This document shows, piece after piece, positions 1-6,084 of a stretch of DNA of 9,492 nt (position 1 is its first letter; every line of letters starts with the position of its first letter). Where the stretch lies: the NCBI GenBank assembly GCA_009700815.1, contig WLLG01000058.1:1-9492 (forward strand), read 5' to 3'. Under the pieces are notes generated by a model that did no database searches, was not told the DNA's origin, and was given only the letters and a program-made list of their open reading frames with translations. This stretch comes from Actinomycetota bacterium. Lineage in GTDB: Bacteria > Actinomycetota > Acidimicrobiia > Acidimicrobiales > Microtrichaceae. A program made the position numbers and the translations under genes.

Positions 1-1
1 C

Positions 2-394
2 CCGCTACGGCCAGTAGGCATGATCGACCGTTCCATCAGGATGCTCCGAAAACGTCCCGAGTGTGATTCACTCCGGTCTCTCAGCCCGGCTGCAAAGTCA
101 CCTTTCAAGATGTGGAGTTTGACTGAGGATGGGATGATCGAGCCGCTCGTTGGCACCTGGGAGGAAGAGTGGTTTAATCAGCCACGGCAGGCCCTTCCCG
201 AAGCCTGGGTGCATAACGGCATGATTGATGTCATCCGGCCGGCAGTCATCCGAGGAGGATCCATGAGCGGCCGAAGGATCCTGCCCTTATTTGAGGATTC
301 CATTCCGGTCGTTGATATCGACACTGCGGCTGACCTTGACCGAGCAACTGAAATCCTGAATCTTCACCAACCCAAACTTCTCGGGGAGGGTTAG
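2..394 (+). CDS. Nonulosonic-acid (sialic acid-type) cytidylyltransferase, C-terminal part, 5' truncated
   Basis: The product is predicted to activate a nine-carbon acid sugar (sialic, legionaminic or pseudaminic type) by transferring CMP from CTP in the cytoplasm. The frame is open to the left edge: the codons before the ATG at 20 read P-L-R-P-V-G and continue the usual 'PLR...' block of this family, so the ATG at 20 is internal and the true start lies outside the window. Family-like blocks are SPAAKSPFKMW, the PRQALPEAWVHNGMIDVIRP region, and the terminal DIDTAADLDRA helix typical of NeuA-like enzymes. The exact sugar cannot be read from this half of the protein. The gene converges on the beta-helix gene with a 44-bp gap (395-438) that shows no convincing terminator. 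I am confident of the family and unsure of the substrate. Confidence 0.88.
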   Translation, partial: PLRPVGMIDRSIRMLRKRPECDSLRSLSPAAKSPFKMWSLTEDGMIEPLVGTWEEEWFNQPRQALPEAWVHNGMIDVIRPAVIRGGSMSGRRILPLFEDSIPVVDIDTAADLDRATEILNLHQPKLLGEG

Positions 395-438
395 CTGCTC
401 TCTACAAGCGGGTGATTTTGGTGATGCTGCTGAGCGGC

Positions 439-1842
439 TCAGACAATCAGTCGGCCGGGCAGGACTGCCCGAGAATTCCGAGGAGCCGCTGTACCGACTA
501 GCCGTACTGAGCCGCCCTCTGCGTTGATCGGGAAGGATGAACTGGTGGACCTGATCTGTGAAGAAGTGATCGTGACTGCAGTGGTGGATGCCGAAGTCAA
601 CTTGAGCAGTGCTGCTTTGCCAGCAAGGTCGACCTGAGCGCCTGTAAGTGTGACCGTGCCCGCTGTCTTTGATCCAAGAGCCATCCAAGTGCTCTTCGGT
701 CGGATTGTGTCGTTGATAAAGCTTCGTTCTGCAGCAACGCCCTCAAGCACAGCAATCATTCCGGCCCCCTCCCAGGTTGAACCGATCGAGGTCACAGGAC
801 CCTTCAAGAAAGAACCACCGTTCTTTGGCAGGCCAGACTCGGAGCAACGGATCAGCGTGGTTTGCGAACTACTGCCCGATTGGATGAGGGCGCAGTTGAT
901 GGCGGAAACTGCCTTGAGGTCGTGTCTTCCAGTCGAAGCTGGGGTGCCGTTTACGTAGATCACGTATCGATTCCAGTCCAAGCCCGTGATGGTGTCTGCA
1001 TTCAGGTTGAGATGGGGGTGGATGTAGAGCCCGATCGAGGAATACTTTGAGTTCGCAGGCGCTCGCAGGATGGTGTTGCGCAACTCAAGTGCCCCCGAAC
1101 CACCATGTGACTCAAAGAATGCAATGCCATCAACCCAGCCACTCAGGTCGCACTCGGTGACTTCAAATGCACCACCGCCGGCACGAATGATTCCACTGCC
1201 GTAGCCGCCCGTAATGGTCACGTTTCGAACCACCAGTCTTGAGTTCCAAGTCCGGTACAGCTGCCATGAGATTCCGCCCATGATGTTCTCGGTCGCAGGG
1301 TCCCAGTTAGCAGTAGAGGGGCCCTCAATGCGGAGGTTCTTGATTTCTAACTGTGAGCCATCACGAAGGGAATCAGCGTTGAGCAAGTGTGCAGTTGGGG
1401 GCTTTGAACCAGCAACTCGCAGGGTTGTTCCATTGCCTTCAATCCGCATGGACTTCTTGATGCGCAAGGTGGTTCCTTCGGGCAGGTCGATGACTCCACC
1501 AGGGAAGACGCAGACATCAGTTGCAGAATCCAGTAGCAACTGTAGATAAGCAGCTGTCACCACAGTCGGAACAGCAGGCGCCACAGTTGTAGCGGGGCCT
1601 GCCAAGCGAGCGGAAGCGAGACCAGTGCTTGGTGCAGCTGAGCCGGATAGCAGGCTCGGTTCGAGGCCTGAATCTGAGATGGAACCAGCCATTGGTGCAC
1701 AGGCTGCAGTGCCGAGCGCTGTGGCAGTCAGGCCAAGTACTTGCAGAAAGCGCCGACGCTCAATCCGCTCACTCTCGAGCCTCCAGCCGCGTGGCTTGGG
1801 CAGCTGATTGGTTCCCGTCGTGTTGTGTGTCTGAACTCGCAT
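439..1842 (-). CDS. Tat-exported right-handed beta-helix (pectin-lyase-fold) protein, possible lipoprotein
   Basis: This is a 467-residue exported protein. The N-terminus carries a twin-arginine type signal, E-R-R-R-F-L-Q at about residues 28-34, followed by a hydrophobic stretch ending A-A-C-A-P. Cys48 could be a lipidation site, but the residues before it fit a lipobox poorly, so signal peptidase I cleavage is also possible. From about residue 90 the sequence shows the irregular Asn/Gly-rich beta-strand rungs of a parallel beta-helix (for example LEIKNLRIEG, LVVRNVTITGG, LELRNTIL). No catalytic signature for a named polysaccharide lyase or hydrolase was recognised. The ATG at 1842 is supported by an AAGGAG Shine-Dalgarno 9 nt upstream. 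It is the last of three leftward genes after the polymerase and the lipoprotein, which suggests a role with surface glycan: binding, trimming or scaffolding. That role is inference; export and fold are well supported. Confidence 0.82.
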   Translation of the reverse strand: MRVQTHNTTGTNQLPKPRGWRLESERIERRRFLQVLGLTATALGTAACAPMAGSISDSGLEPSLLSGSAAPSTGLASARLAGPATTVAPAVPTVVTAAYLQLLLDSATDVCVFPGGVIDLPEGTTLRIKKSMRIEGNGTTLRVAGSKPPTAHLLNADSLRDGSQLEIKNLRIEGPSTANWDPATENIMGGISWQLYRTWNSRLVVRNVTITGGYGSGIIRAGGGAFEVTECDLSGWVDGIAFFESHGGSGALELRNTILRAPANSKYSSIGLYIHPHLNLNADTITGLDWNRYVIYVNGTPASTGRHDLKAVSAINCALIQSGSSSQTTLIRCSESGLPKNGGSFLKGPVTSIGSTWEGAGMIAVLEGVAAERSFINDTIRPKSTWMALGSKTAGTVTLTGAQVDLAGKAALLKLTSASTTAVTITSSQIRSTSSSFPINAEGGSVRLVGTAAPRNSRAVLPGRLIV

Positions 1843-1851
1843 CTTGCACCA

Positions 1852-1857
1852 CTCCTT
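1852..1857 (-). promoter_or_regulatory. Shine-Dalgarno of the beta-helix gene
   Basis: On the - strand this reads AAGGAG, 9 nt before the ATG at 1842. It fixes the start of the Tat-signal protein and leaves the twin-arginine motif about 28 residues in, which is acceptable for Tat substrates. Confidence 0.7.
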
Positions 1858-1933
1858 AGAGAGTGCATCGACGCAAAAACAGGTCTGCTTGAGAAAGCCG
1901 GCTTGATTCGGTCCGTTCGGCCTAAGGATCGCT

Positions 1934-1965
1934 CTTCCTTTGACCTAGGTACGTCAAAGTCGAAG
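1934..1965. repeat. Imperfect inverted repeat upstream of the beta-helix gene
   Basis: The perfect arms CTTTGAC (1938-1944) and GTCAAAG (1953-1959) flank an 8-nt centre containing CCTAGG. The symmetry extends outward with CTTC (1934-1937) against GAAG (1962-1965) after a 2-nt bulge. It lies in the 177-bp gap between the lipoprotein stop and the beta-helix start. No T-run follows on the - strand, so it is a poor fit to an intrinsic terminator. An operator or an RNA stem in the 5' leader of the beta-helix gene is possible. The rest of this gap (1843-2019) shows no convincing gene. Confidence 0.5.
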
Positions 1966-2019
1966 TCCGAGGGAAGTGTTCGCCGAGATCGCTTCACTGT
2001 GTGCCGTCAAGGGCAGTAG

Positions 2020-2568
2020 CTAGGCCTGCCCGAAACCTTTGGTGGGTAGCCCGAGAGCTTCACGAAGCCGGATTGCAGCGTTCAGAGCTGATGTATACGC
2101 AGCCTGACGTTGTTCCCGGTTAGCTGTCTGAGCAGATTCAGTTCCCCCGAGTTGGGCACATTCGGATTCCAATTCCGCCACCAGCGAATTCTTTGCGCTT
2201 GAGTCAGCAACGAGTGCTTGGTACGGCTCAGGCCAAACTGTGTTTCCCAACAACTCCACGAAACGCTGCGATACTTTCGCCCTCTCGCCGCAGTACCCCG
2301 GAAGCAAGTCCCATGGCAGCCGGCGATTGCTGTCAACGGACGCAAGGTACTGGTCGTCAATGGCCCCCCACTGAGGAGCCAGTTCTGCGAGTATTGACGA
2401 GTAGGCCGCTTGAGCTGTCTGCTGCTCAGCCAAGTTGGGGGCGGTTGTAGTTGTAGTTGTTGTTGCTGCAGGCTTTCGCGTTTCGGTAGGAGCAGCGTTG
2501 TCACCTTCGCCACAACCCGAGATGACCAGCACTGACAGAGCAAAACCGATTGCAAGAATTTTTTTCAT
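2020..2568 (-). CDS. Small lipoprotein with poly-threonine linker, unknown function
   Basis: This 182-residue protein starts M-K-K followed by a hydrophobic stretch and a good lipobox, V-I-S-G-C, placing lipidation at Cys19 and anchoring the mature protein on the outer face of the cytoplasmic membrane. A low-complexity linker follows, with seven consecutive threonines at residues 36-42 (2443-2463). The remaining ~135 residues look mainly alpha-helical and are rich in Ala, Glu and Gln; Cys93 and Cys137 could form a disulfide. No known domain was recognised. The ribosome binding site is weak (a GGA about 10 nt upstream). The gene is codirectional with the polymerase upstream (121-bp gap) and the beta-helix gene downstream (177-bp gap), so an accessory role in surface glycan assembly is possible but only contextual. 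Lipid-anchored Thr-linker proteins of this type are common in Actinomycetota. Confidence 0.82.
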   Translation of the reverse strand: MKKILAIGFALSVLVISGCGEGDNAAPTETRKPAATTTTTTTAPNLAEQQTAQAAYSSILAELAPQWGAIDDQYLASVDSNRRLPWDLLPGYCGERAKVSQRFVELLGNTVWPEPYQALVADSSAKNSLVAELESECAQLGGTESAQTANREQRQAAYTSALNAAIRLREALGLPTKGFGQA

Positions 2569-2689
2569 ATTTCAATAATTCCACAAGCGGGGTCAACGAC
2601 TAGGGCATGGCATGAAGAAGAAAGACCGGCGGCATGCTCCCTAGATCAAGGCGGTAACTGAACAGATTCCGCAGCTGCTTCAACAGTGT

Positions 2690-4435
2690 TCAGGCGAAGG
2701 GGTTGGTCTGCGGACCACCCGTATAAGGAGGCGGGGTTCCTGTCGCCTGCTCAGAGCGCTCAGAGATGTGTCCTGATTCTGTAGGTTGCGGCTCAACCTC
2801 TTCAGGCTCAACCTCTTCAGGCTTAACCGCCTCAGGCCCAACCTCTTCAGGCCGAACCTCTTGGGCCGCAGCGTCCTCGGTCATGTTGCTCGTGGTTCGG
2901 CCTCGTGGCAGCTTCAATGATCGAGATCGTGATGAGGGCATTCCTGCCAGCACCCGATCCTCCGCAGGGTTGTTGCTGTCCTCGGCCTGGTCAAGCTCGT
3001 CTGGTTCTGAGCGCTCTGGATCAGACCGCGCAGCAGAAATTGGATCTTTACTCAGGGTTAGGAACGCAAGACCAAAGGCAAAGGGAACTGCGACGATCCG
3101 CAGATTGGCATAAAACATCTGGGCCACTGCCCAAGCGATCCAGGCAATCGCAAACGCACGTCCGGGACCGGCGCGCTTGGCTGCACTAAACGCCAGCAGT
3201 ATCAGCAACACAATGGCAATGATCCCGGGAATGCCGTGTTCGCCAAGCATCCGGGTGAACTCAGTATGCGATGAGGCCTCGTCGATGCATTGATCAGAAC
3301 GAATTTGGCAAACCTCGTAGCCAAGTCGCTGGTACTTGGTCATCCCCGGGCCGACGCCAAACACAAAATTGTTTGCAAAAATTTCGGTATCGTTCGCAGC
3401 GAGGTCCGTCCGAGAGGACTCCGTGTTCGAGAAGCGTGCCTCAAAGGCTCCGCCCGTAAAGTTCTCAAGCCAAGGGAATACAACGAAATAGGCGAGAGCA
3501 AAGGAAACTGCAGCTATGGCCAAAATTCCGTTGCGTACCCTGCGGTTTCTTGCCTGAGCTAGGGCAAATGCTGCCATGGCGATTCCGACCGCGAATGACC
3601 CGCCACGAGAGAATGTCAGTAGGACCTGAACTCCTAGGACGATTGACAGGACAGACGCAAGAATCTTGGCGGCCTTGTCGCGCTCAGTGATGATCAAGAA
3701 AATTGCGGCCATGATGCCAAGGGAGAGGGCAGAGGATACCTGCACCGGTCCGAATCCACCTGATGTAACAAAGTTGGATTGCCCGCTGAAGTTAATCTTT
3801 CCGGCAGCGGCCAACTCGGATCGGACGTCAGCGAGTGCAATGGTGAGTGGTCCCACAGCAGAAATCAGCGTGACCCAGAGAACTCGGCGGTACAGCCATG
3901 GGGCGATTTGTACCTGTGAGGTGAACATGACAAAGGCCGCTAGCGCCAAGGGGCCACTCAAAGCGAAGGCGATAATCTCTCTGGCTCCGGCCCCGGTCGT
4001 ACCAATAGTGACCGCCATAGCGGGCAGCATCACTGCTGCGTACAGCAGTGCGATTTTTCCGTCTCGTCCCACGCGCTGAAGCACAAAAAGCACTGCAAAC
4101 CCGGACAGAATGATGAACAAGTAGGGGGCAGCCAAATAAAAGATTGGGGCCCGGACCTGTCGCCATAAGACTTCGCTGCCCGTGATGTAGGCAAGCACAC
4201 AGATCAGTAGGGCAAGATCTTTCTTGAGTACGGCGTACAACCCAAATACGAAAATTGCCGCGGCATGAACCAGGCCAAGGATGCGAAGTTCTTGCAAGGC
4301 CAGAGCTGTCACAACCTCAAGCAGAATCGCGCCTACAAGAATCATCCATCGAGGGATCGGCAGGTTCACCGAAGCAGCCTGCTTGGGGGCTAGCCCTGGG
4401 ATTCCGCTAGTACTCAAATCGACGGCGGTCAACAT
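2690..4435 (-). CDS. O-antigen ligase/polymerase-family integral membrane protein with acidic repeat tail
   Basis: The product is a 581-residue polytopic membrane protein of the O-antigen ligase / Wzy-like family, expected to polymerise or transfer lipid-linked glycan on the outer face of the membrane. About ten or more hydrophobic segments lie between residues 30 and 465. Family hallmarks are T-F-S-R-G-G-S (274-280), the large extracytoplasmic loop, G-V-G-P-G (360-364), and S-S-H-T-E-F (388-393) followed by L-G-E-H-G-I-P-G. After the last membrane segment comes a tail of about 115 charged residues, unusual in length, containing a pentapeptide repeat (526-549). The ATG at 4435 is the only start: an in-frame TAA lies just upstream. 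AAGGGG sits very close to the ATG, an imperfect ribosome site. In a monoderm host, exopolysaccharide polymerase or glycan ligase fits better than LPS ligase. The family is secure; polymerase versus ligase is not. Confidence 0.85.
   Translation of the reverse strand: MLTAVDLSTSGIPGLAPKQAASVNLPIPRWMILVGAILLEVVTALALQELRILGLVHAAAIFVFGLYAVLKKDLALLICVLAYITGSEVLWRQVRAPIFYLAAPYLFIILSGFAVLFVLQRVGRDGKIALLYAAVMLPAMAVTIGTTGAGAREIIAFALSGPLALAAFVMFTSQVQIAPWLYRRVLWVTLISAVGPLTIALADVRSELAAAGKINFSGQSNFVTSGGFGPVQVSSALSLGIMAAIFLIITERDKAAKILASVLSIVLGVQVLLTFSRGGSFAVGIAMAAFALAQARNRRVRNGILAIAAVSFALAYFVVFPWLENFTGGAFEARFSNTESSRTDLAANDTEIFANNFVFGVGPGMTKYQRLGYEVCQIRSDQCIDEASSHTEFTRMLGEHGIPGIIAIVLLILLAFSAAKRAGPGRAFAIAWIAWAVAQMFYANLRIVAVPFAFGLAFLTLSKDPISAARSDPERSEPDELDQAEDSNNPAEDRVLAGMPSSRSRSLKLPRGRTTSNMTEDAAAQEVRPEEVGPEAVKPEEVEPEEVEPQPTESGHISERSEQATGTPPPYTGGPQTNPFA
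2790..2864 (-). repeat. 15-bp tandem repeat (5 copies) encoding E-E-V-x-P
   Basis: There are five consecutive 15-bp units, two of them identical (2790-2804 and 2805-2819, GGCTCAACCTCTTCA on the + strand) and the others with 2-4 changes. They lie in frame within the polymerase-family gene and encode degenerate pentapeptides of the form E-E-V-x-P at residues 525-549 of its C-terminal tail. Since the unit length is a multiple of three, copy-number change would alter tail length without breaking the frame. Confidence 0.88.
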
Positions 4436-4459
4436 TTCCCCTTATTCGTGACTCCCGTC

Positions 4460-4491
4460 AGTGTATCGGCGCCTCTGGCCGAAACCGTCAA
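4460..4491 (-). promoter_or_regulatory. Candidate leftward promoter for the polymerase-family gene
   Basis: On the - strand, TTGACG (4491-4486) could be a -35 element. A -10-like TACACT (4465-4460) lies within GATACACT, which fits the TANNNT pattern of many actinobacterial promoters. The spacing of 20 nt is longer than ideal; read as GATACA it would be 18 nt. Transcription would start about 20 nt before the ATG at 4435. A short dyad (TCGGC 4466-4470, GCCGA 4478-4482) lies between the elements. The -35 overlaps the complement of the AAGGAGG ribosome site used in the opposite direction, so one of the two readings may be chance. Confidence 0.3.
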
Positions 4492-4496
4492 GGAGG
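4490..4496 (+). promoter_or_regulatory. Strong Shine-Dalgarno AAGGAGG before a 22-codon ORF
   Basis: This is a full anti-16S match, 5 nt before a GTG at 4502, and is the best ribosome site in the window. It cannot serve the first radical SAM gene directly, because that frame has a TGA at 4528-4530. It therefore argues for translation of the small ORF at 4502-4570. Confidence 0.55.
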
Positions 4497-4501
4497 CATA
4501 G

Positions 4502-4570
4502 GTGATACTCCGCTCCTGCGGGTATCCTGAGAAGGTGTCAGAAACAGCATGGGGTGGTTTCTTGTGGTGA
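4502..4570 (+). CDS. Candidate 22-residue peptide ORF: possible radical SAM substrate or leader peptide
   Basis: A GTG-started ORF of 22 codons plus TGA follows a perfect AAGGAGG with 5-nt spacing. The peptide begins M-I-L-R-S-C-G-Y-P and ends W-G-G-F-L-W, so it contains one Cys, one Tyr, one Phe and two Trp, residues often modified in ribosomal peptides made by radical SAM enzymes. It overlaps the start region of the first radical SAM gene: its TGA (4568-4570) forms a GTGA overlap with an in-frame GTG at 4567 of that gene, the geometry of translational coupling. Known parallels for very short radical SAM substrates include PqqA, about two dozen residues long, used by PqqE. Other explanations are a regulatory leader peptide, chance, or a frameshift that separates a true N-terminus from the enzyme. 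Translation is plausible; precursor function is speculation. Confidence 0.4.
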   Translation: MILRSCGYPEKVSETAWGGFLW

Positions 4571-6084
4571 ACCTTGACGCGTATCACCTTGGCAGATCTA
4601 TTGAGCACCAACCCTTCCGTTCAGCCTGTTACGCGCCCTTCGTTGGGTTGTCATTCGACATGAACGGGTCGGTTTCCGTCTGTGCCTTCACTCGCACCAA
4701 ACCTTTGGGCCGAGTGGGTGAGACTCCGCTGATGGAGATGTGGCGCGGCGAACGGATCTCACGCCTGCGTGAAGCCGTAGTGGCAGATGATTTGTCCTAC
4801 GCGTGCTCTCGCTGCGCAGAAGAAATTGCCGGTGGCAATCTGAGTGGCAGTCTGGCCGTTGGTTTTGACCAGTTCACTGCATCCTCGGATCCTGAGTGGC
4901 CCACTCGCATGGAGTTTGCCCTCAGTACTGCATGCAATCTGCAATGTGTGATGTGTAGCGGCGAGTTTTCTTCGTCAATTCGTGCGCATCGTGAGGGTCT
5001 TCCGCCGCTGCCGCAAAGCTACGGAGACGAGTTCCTTGAGGAGCTTGATCCTTTTCTGCCACATCTACAGCAGGCCCGTTTTCTTGGTGGTGAACCGTTC
5101 CTAGCCGAGATTAACTTTCGGATTTGGGAGCGCATGATTGAGCTTGGCCTGCAGGTTGAGTGCAACGTGACCACGAATGGCACCCAGTGGACTCCCCGTG
5201 TGCAGCGGGTGCTCGAGCAACTGCCGTTCTCGATCGGGATCTCTATTGATGGAACCACCCCCGAGACAGTGGAACTGATTCGTTCGGGTGGCAGCTACGC
5301 GCGAATCATGGAGAACCTGGCGCAGTTTGTTGCTTATCGCGACCGTCACGGATCCTCGCTGAGTCTGACGTTTTGTTTGATGATCGAGAATGCTCACGAG
5401 TTTGTTGACTACCTGCTTATGGCCGAGGATCTGGGCTGTCAGGTGTACGTCAACACGGTTCGACAACCGGTTCGCCACAGCTTGTACCAGCTTGCACCCG
5501 ATGATCTGCAAGAGGTCCTGTCCCGCATGGAGGTCCAAGCTGCGGCAGTAGCGGGCCGGCTGTCACTCAACTCGGCAGCACTGCAGGAACAGCTCGCTCG
5601 GCTTCGCAGCCACCTCGATACTTCGCTGGGTACGCCTGTGGAATTTGCCAGAGCCTCCGTCGAGAGCGCTCAGTATCAGCAACTAGTGGATAGCTTGAGC
5701 GAACCAGAGCTTTCCGAATCGGAACTGATCCAGCTCTTACAGAAGGCCTCTGCAGATCAGCTCGCTGGAGTAGAGGCAGTCTCAGTGCTGCGTTGCGATG
5801 CCCATGAGCGGATTATTGAAGGCAATCATTACGTCGGCCTCGGTCAGGAGGAGTTTCTGTCTGCGCATGCCAGCGTGTTGCATCCGATGCTCGCAGAGCG
5901 AATTGGGCACCGAGTGGACGTGCTGGCTGATCGATCTGGGAACGGATCGAGCACTCGGGTCCTGAGCTTTGGTGAGCCTGGTGCCGAGTCTGCAGTCATG
6001 GTTACCATGGCCCGTCGCGGGCCAGACCCTTGGTCAACGAGTCGCTACGCCACGCTGCTCAAACGGGCCCCCCTGCCATGTTGA
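4549..6084 (+). CDS. Radical SAM protein 1 with N-terminal twitch/SPASM-like iron-sulfur module
   Basis: This predicted cytoplasmic radical SAM enzyme has 511 residues from the ATG at 4549. Order of parts: a twitch-like module with Cys27, Cys45, Cys86 and Cys89, expected to hold an auxiliary [4Fe-4S] cluster; the radical SAM core with C129-x3-C133-x2-C136 for the SAM-binding cluster, G-G-E-P at 180-183, T-T-N-G-T at 208-212, and a conserved F-C-L-M-x-x-N strand; then a C-terminal region of about 140 residues that looks PAS-like in its alternation of strands and helices (tentative). The auxiliary module precedes the core, the reverse of classical SPASM proteins. The start is uncertain: ATG 4549 has only GAGAAGG 13 nt away, and GTG at 4564 or 4567 would be coupled to the small upstream ORF. 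The gene overlaps the next paralog by 7 nt. Substrate unknown. Confidence 0.9.
   Translation: MGWFLVVNLDAYHLGRSIEHQPFRSACYAPFVGLSFDMNGSVSVCAFTRTKPLGRVGETPLMEMWRGERISRLREAVVADDLSYACSRCAEEIAGGNLSGSLAVGFDQFTASSDPEWPTRMEFALSTACNLQCVMCSGEFSSSIRAHREGLPPLPQSYGDEFLEELDPFLPHLQQARFLGGEPFLAEINFRIWERMIELGLQVECNVTTNGTQWTPRVQRVLEQLPFSIGISIDGTTPETVELIRSGGSYARIMENLAQFVAYRDRHGSSLSLTFCLMIENAHEFVDYLLMAEDLGCQVYVNTVRQPVRHSLYQLAPDDLQEVLSRMEVQAAAVAGRLSLNSAALQEQLARLRSHLDTSLGTPVEFARASVESAQYQQLVDSLSEPELSESELIQLLQKASADQLAGVEAVSVLRCDAHERIIEGNHYVGLGQEEFLSAHASVLHPMLAERIGHRVDVLADRSGNGSSTRVLSFGEPGAESAVMVTMARRGPDPWSTSRYATLLKRAPLPC

Noticed and set aside
430..442. Palindrome CTGAGC-G-GCTCAG as a terminator between the convergent left-hand genes
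   Set aside because: A one-base centre cannot form the full stem; only about 4 bp would pair, no T-run follows on either strand, and the right half overlaps the beta-helix stop codon.
1728..1997. 89-residue - strand ORF in another frame, overlapping the start of the beta-helix gene
   Set aside because: It overlaps the Tat-signal coding sequence out of frame, is Arg/Ser-rich, has no ribosome site I can see, and the AAGGAG site serves the other frame.
1741..2019. 92-residue + strand ORF bridging the beta-helix start and the intergenic gap
   Set aside because: It is antisense to the Tat signal region, has low-complexity composition and no recognisable motif, and conflicts with a well-supported gene on the other strand.
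2590..2640. 11-codon - strand ORF (starting at ATG near 2634) between polymerase and lipoprotein
   Set aside because: Its GGGAG-like ribosome site is only one base from the ATG, it is very short, and nothing links it to a function.
2790..2864. CRISPR-like array
   Set aside because: The units are 15 bp, directly adjacent without spacers, and in frame within a coding gene, so this is a protein-coding tandem repeat.
3666..4079. 137-residue + strand ORF antisense to the polymerase gene
   Set aside because: It mirrors the codon bias of the opposite strand, has no domain, and the - strand frame encodes clear membrane segments and family motifs.
6030..6077. TTG start adding 16 residues to radical SAM protein 2
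   Set aside because: It has no good ribosome site and lies 55 nt inside the previous gene. The ATG at 6078 in an ATGTTGA overlap is the more natural coupled start.
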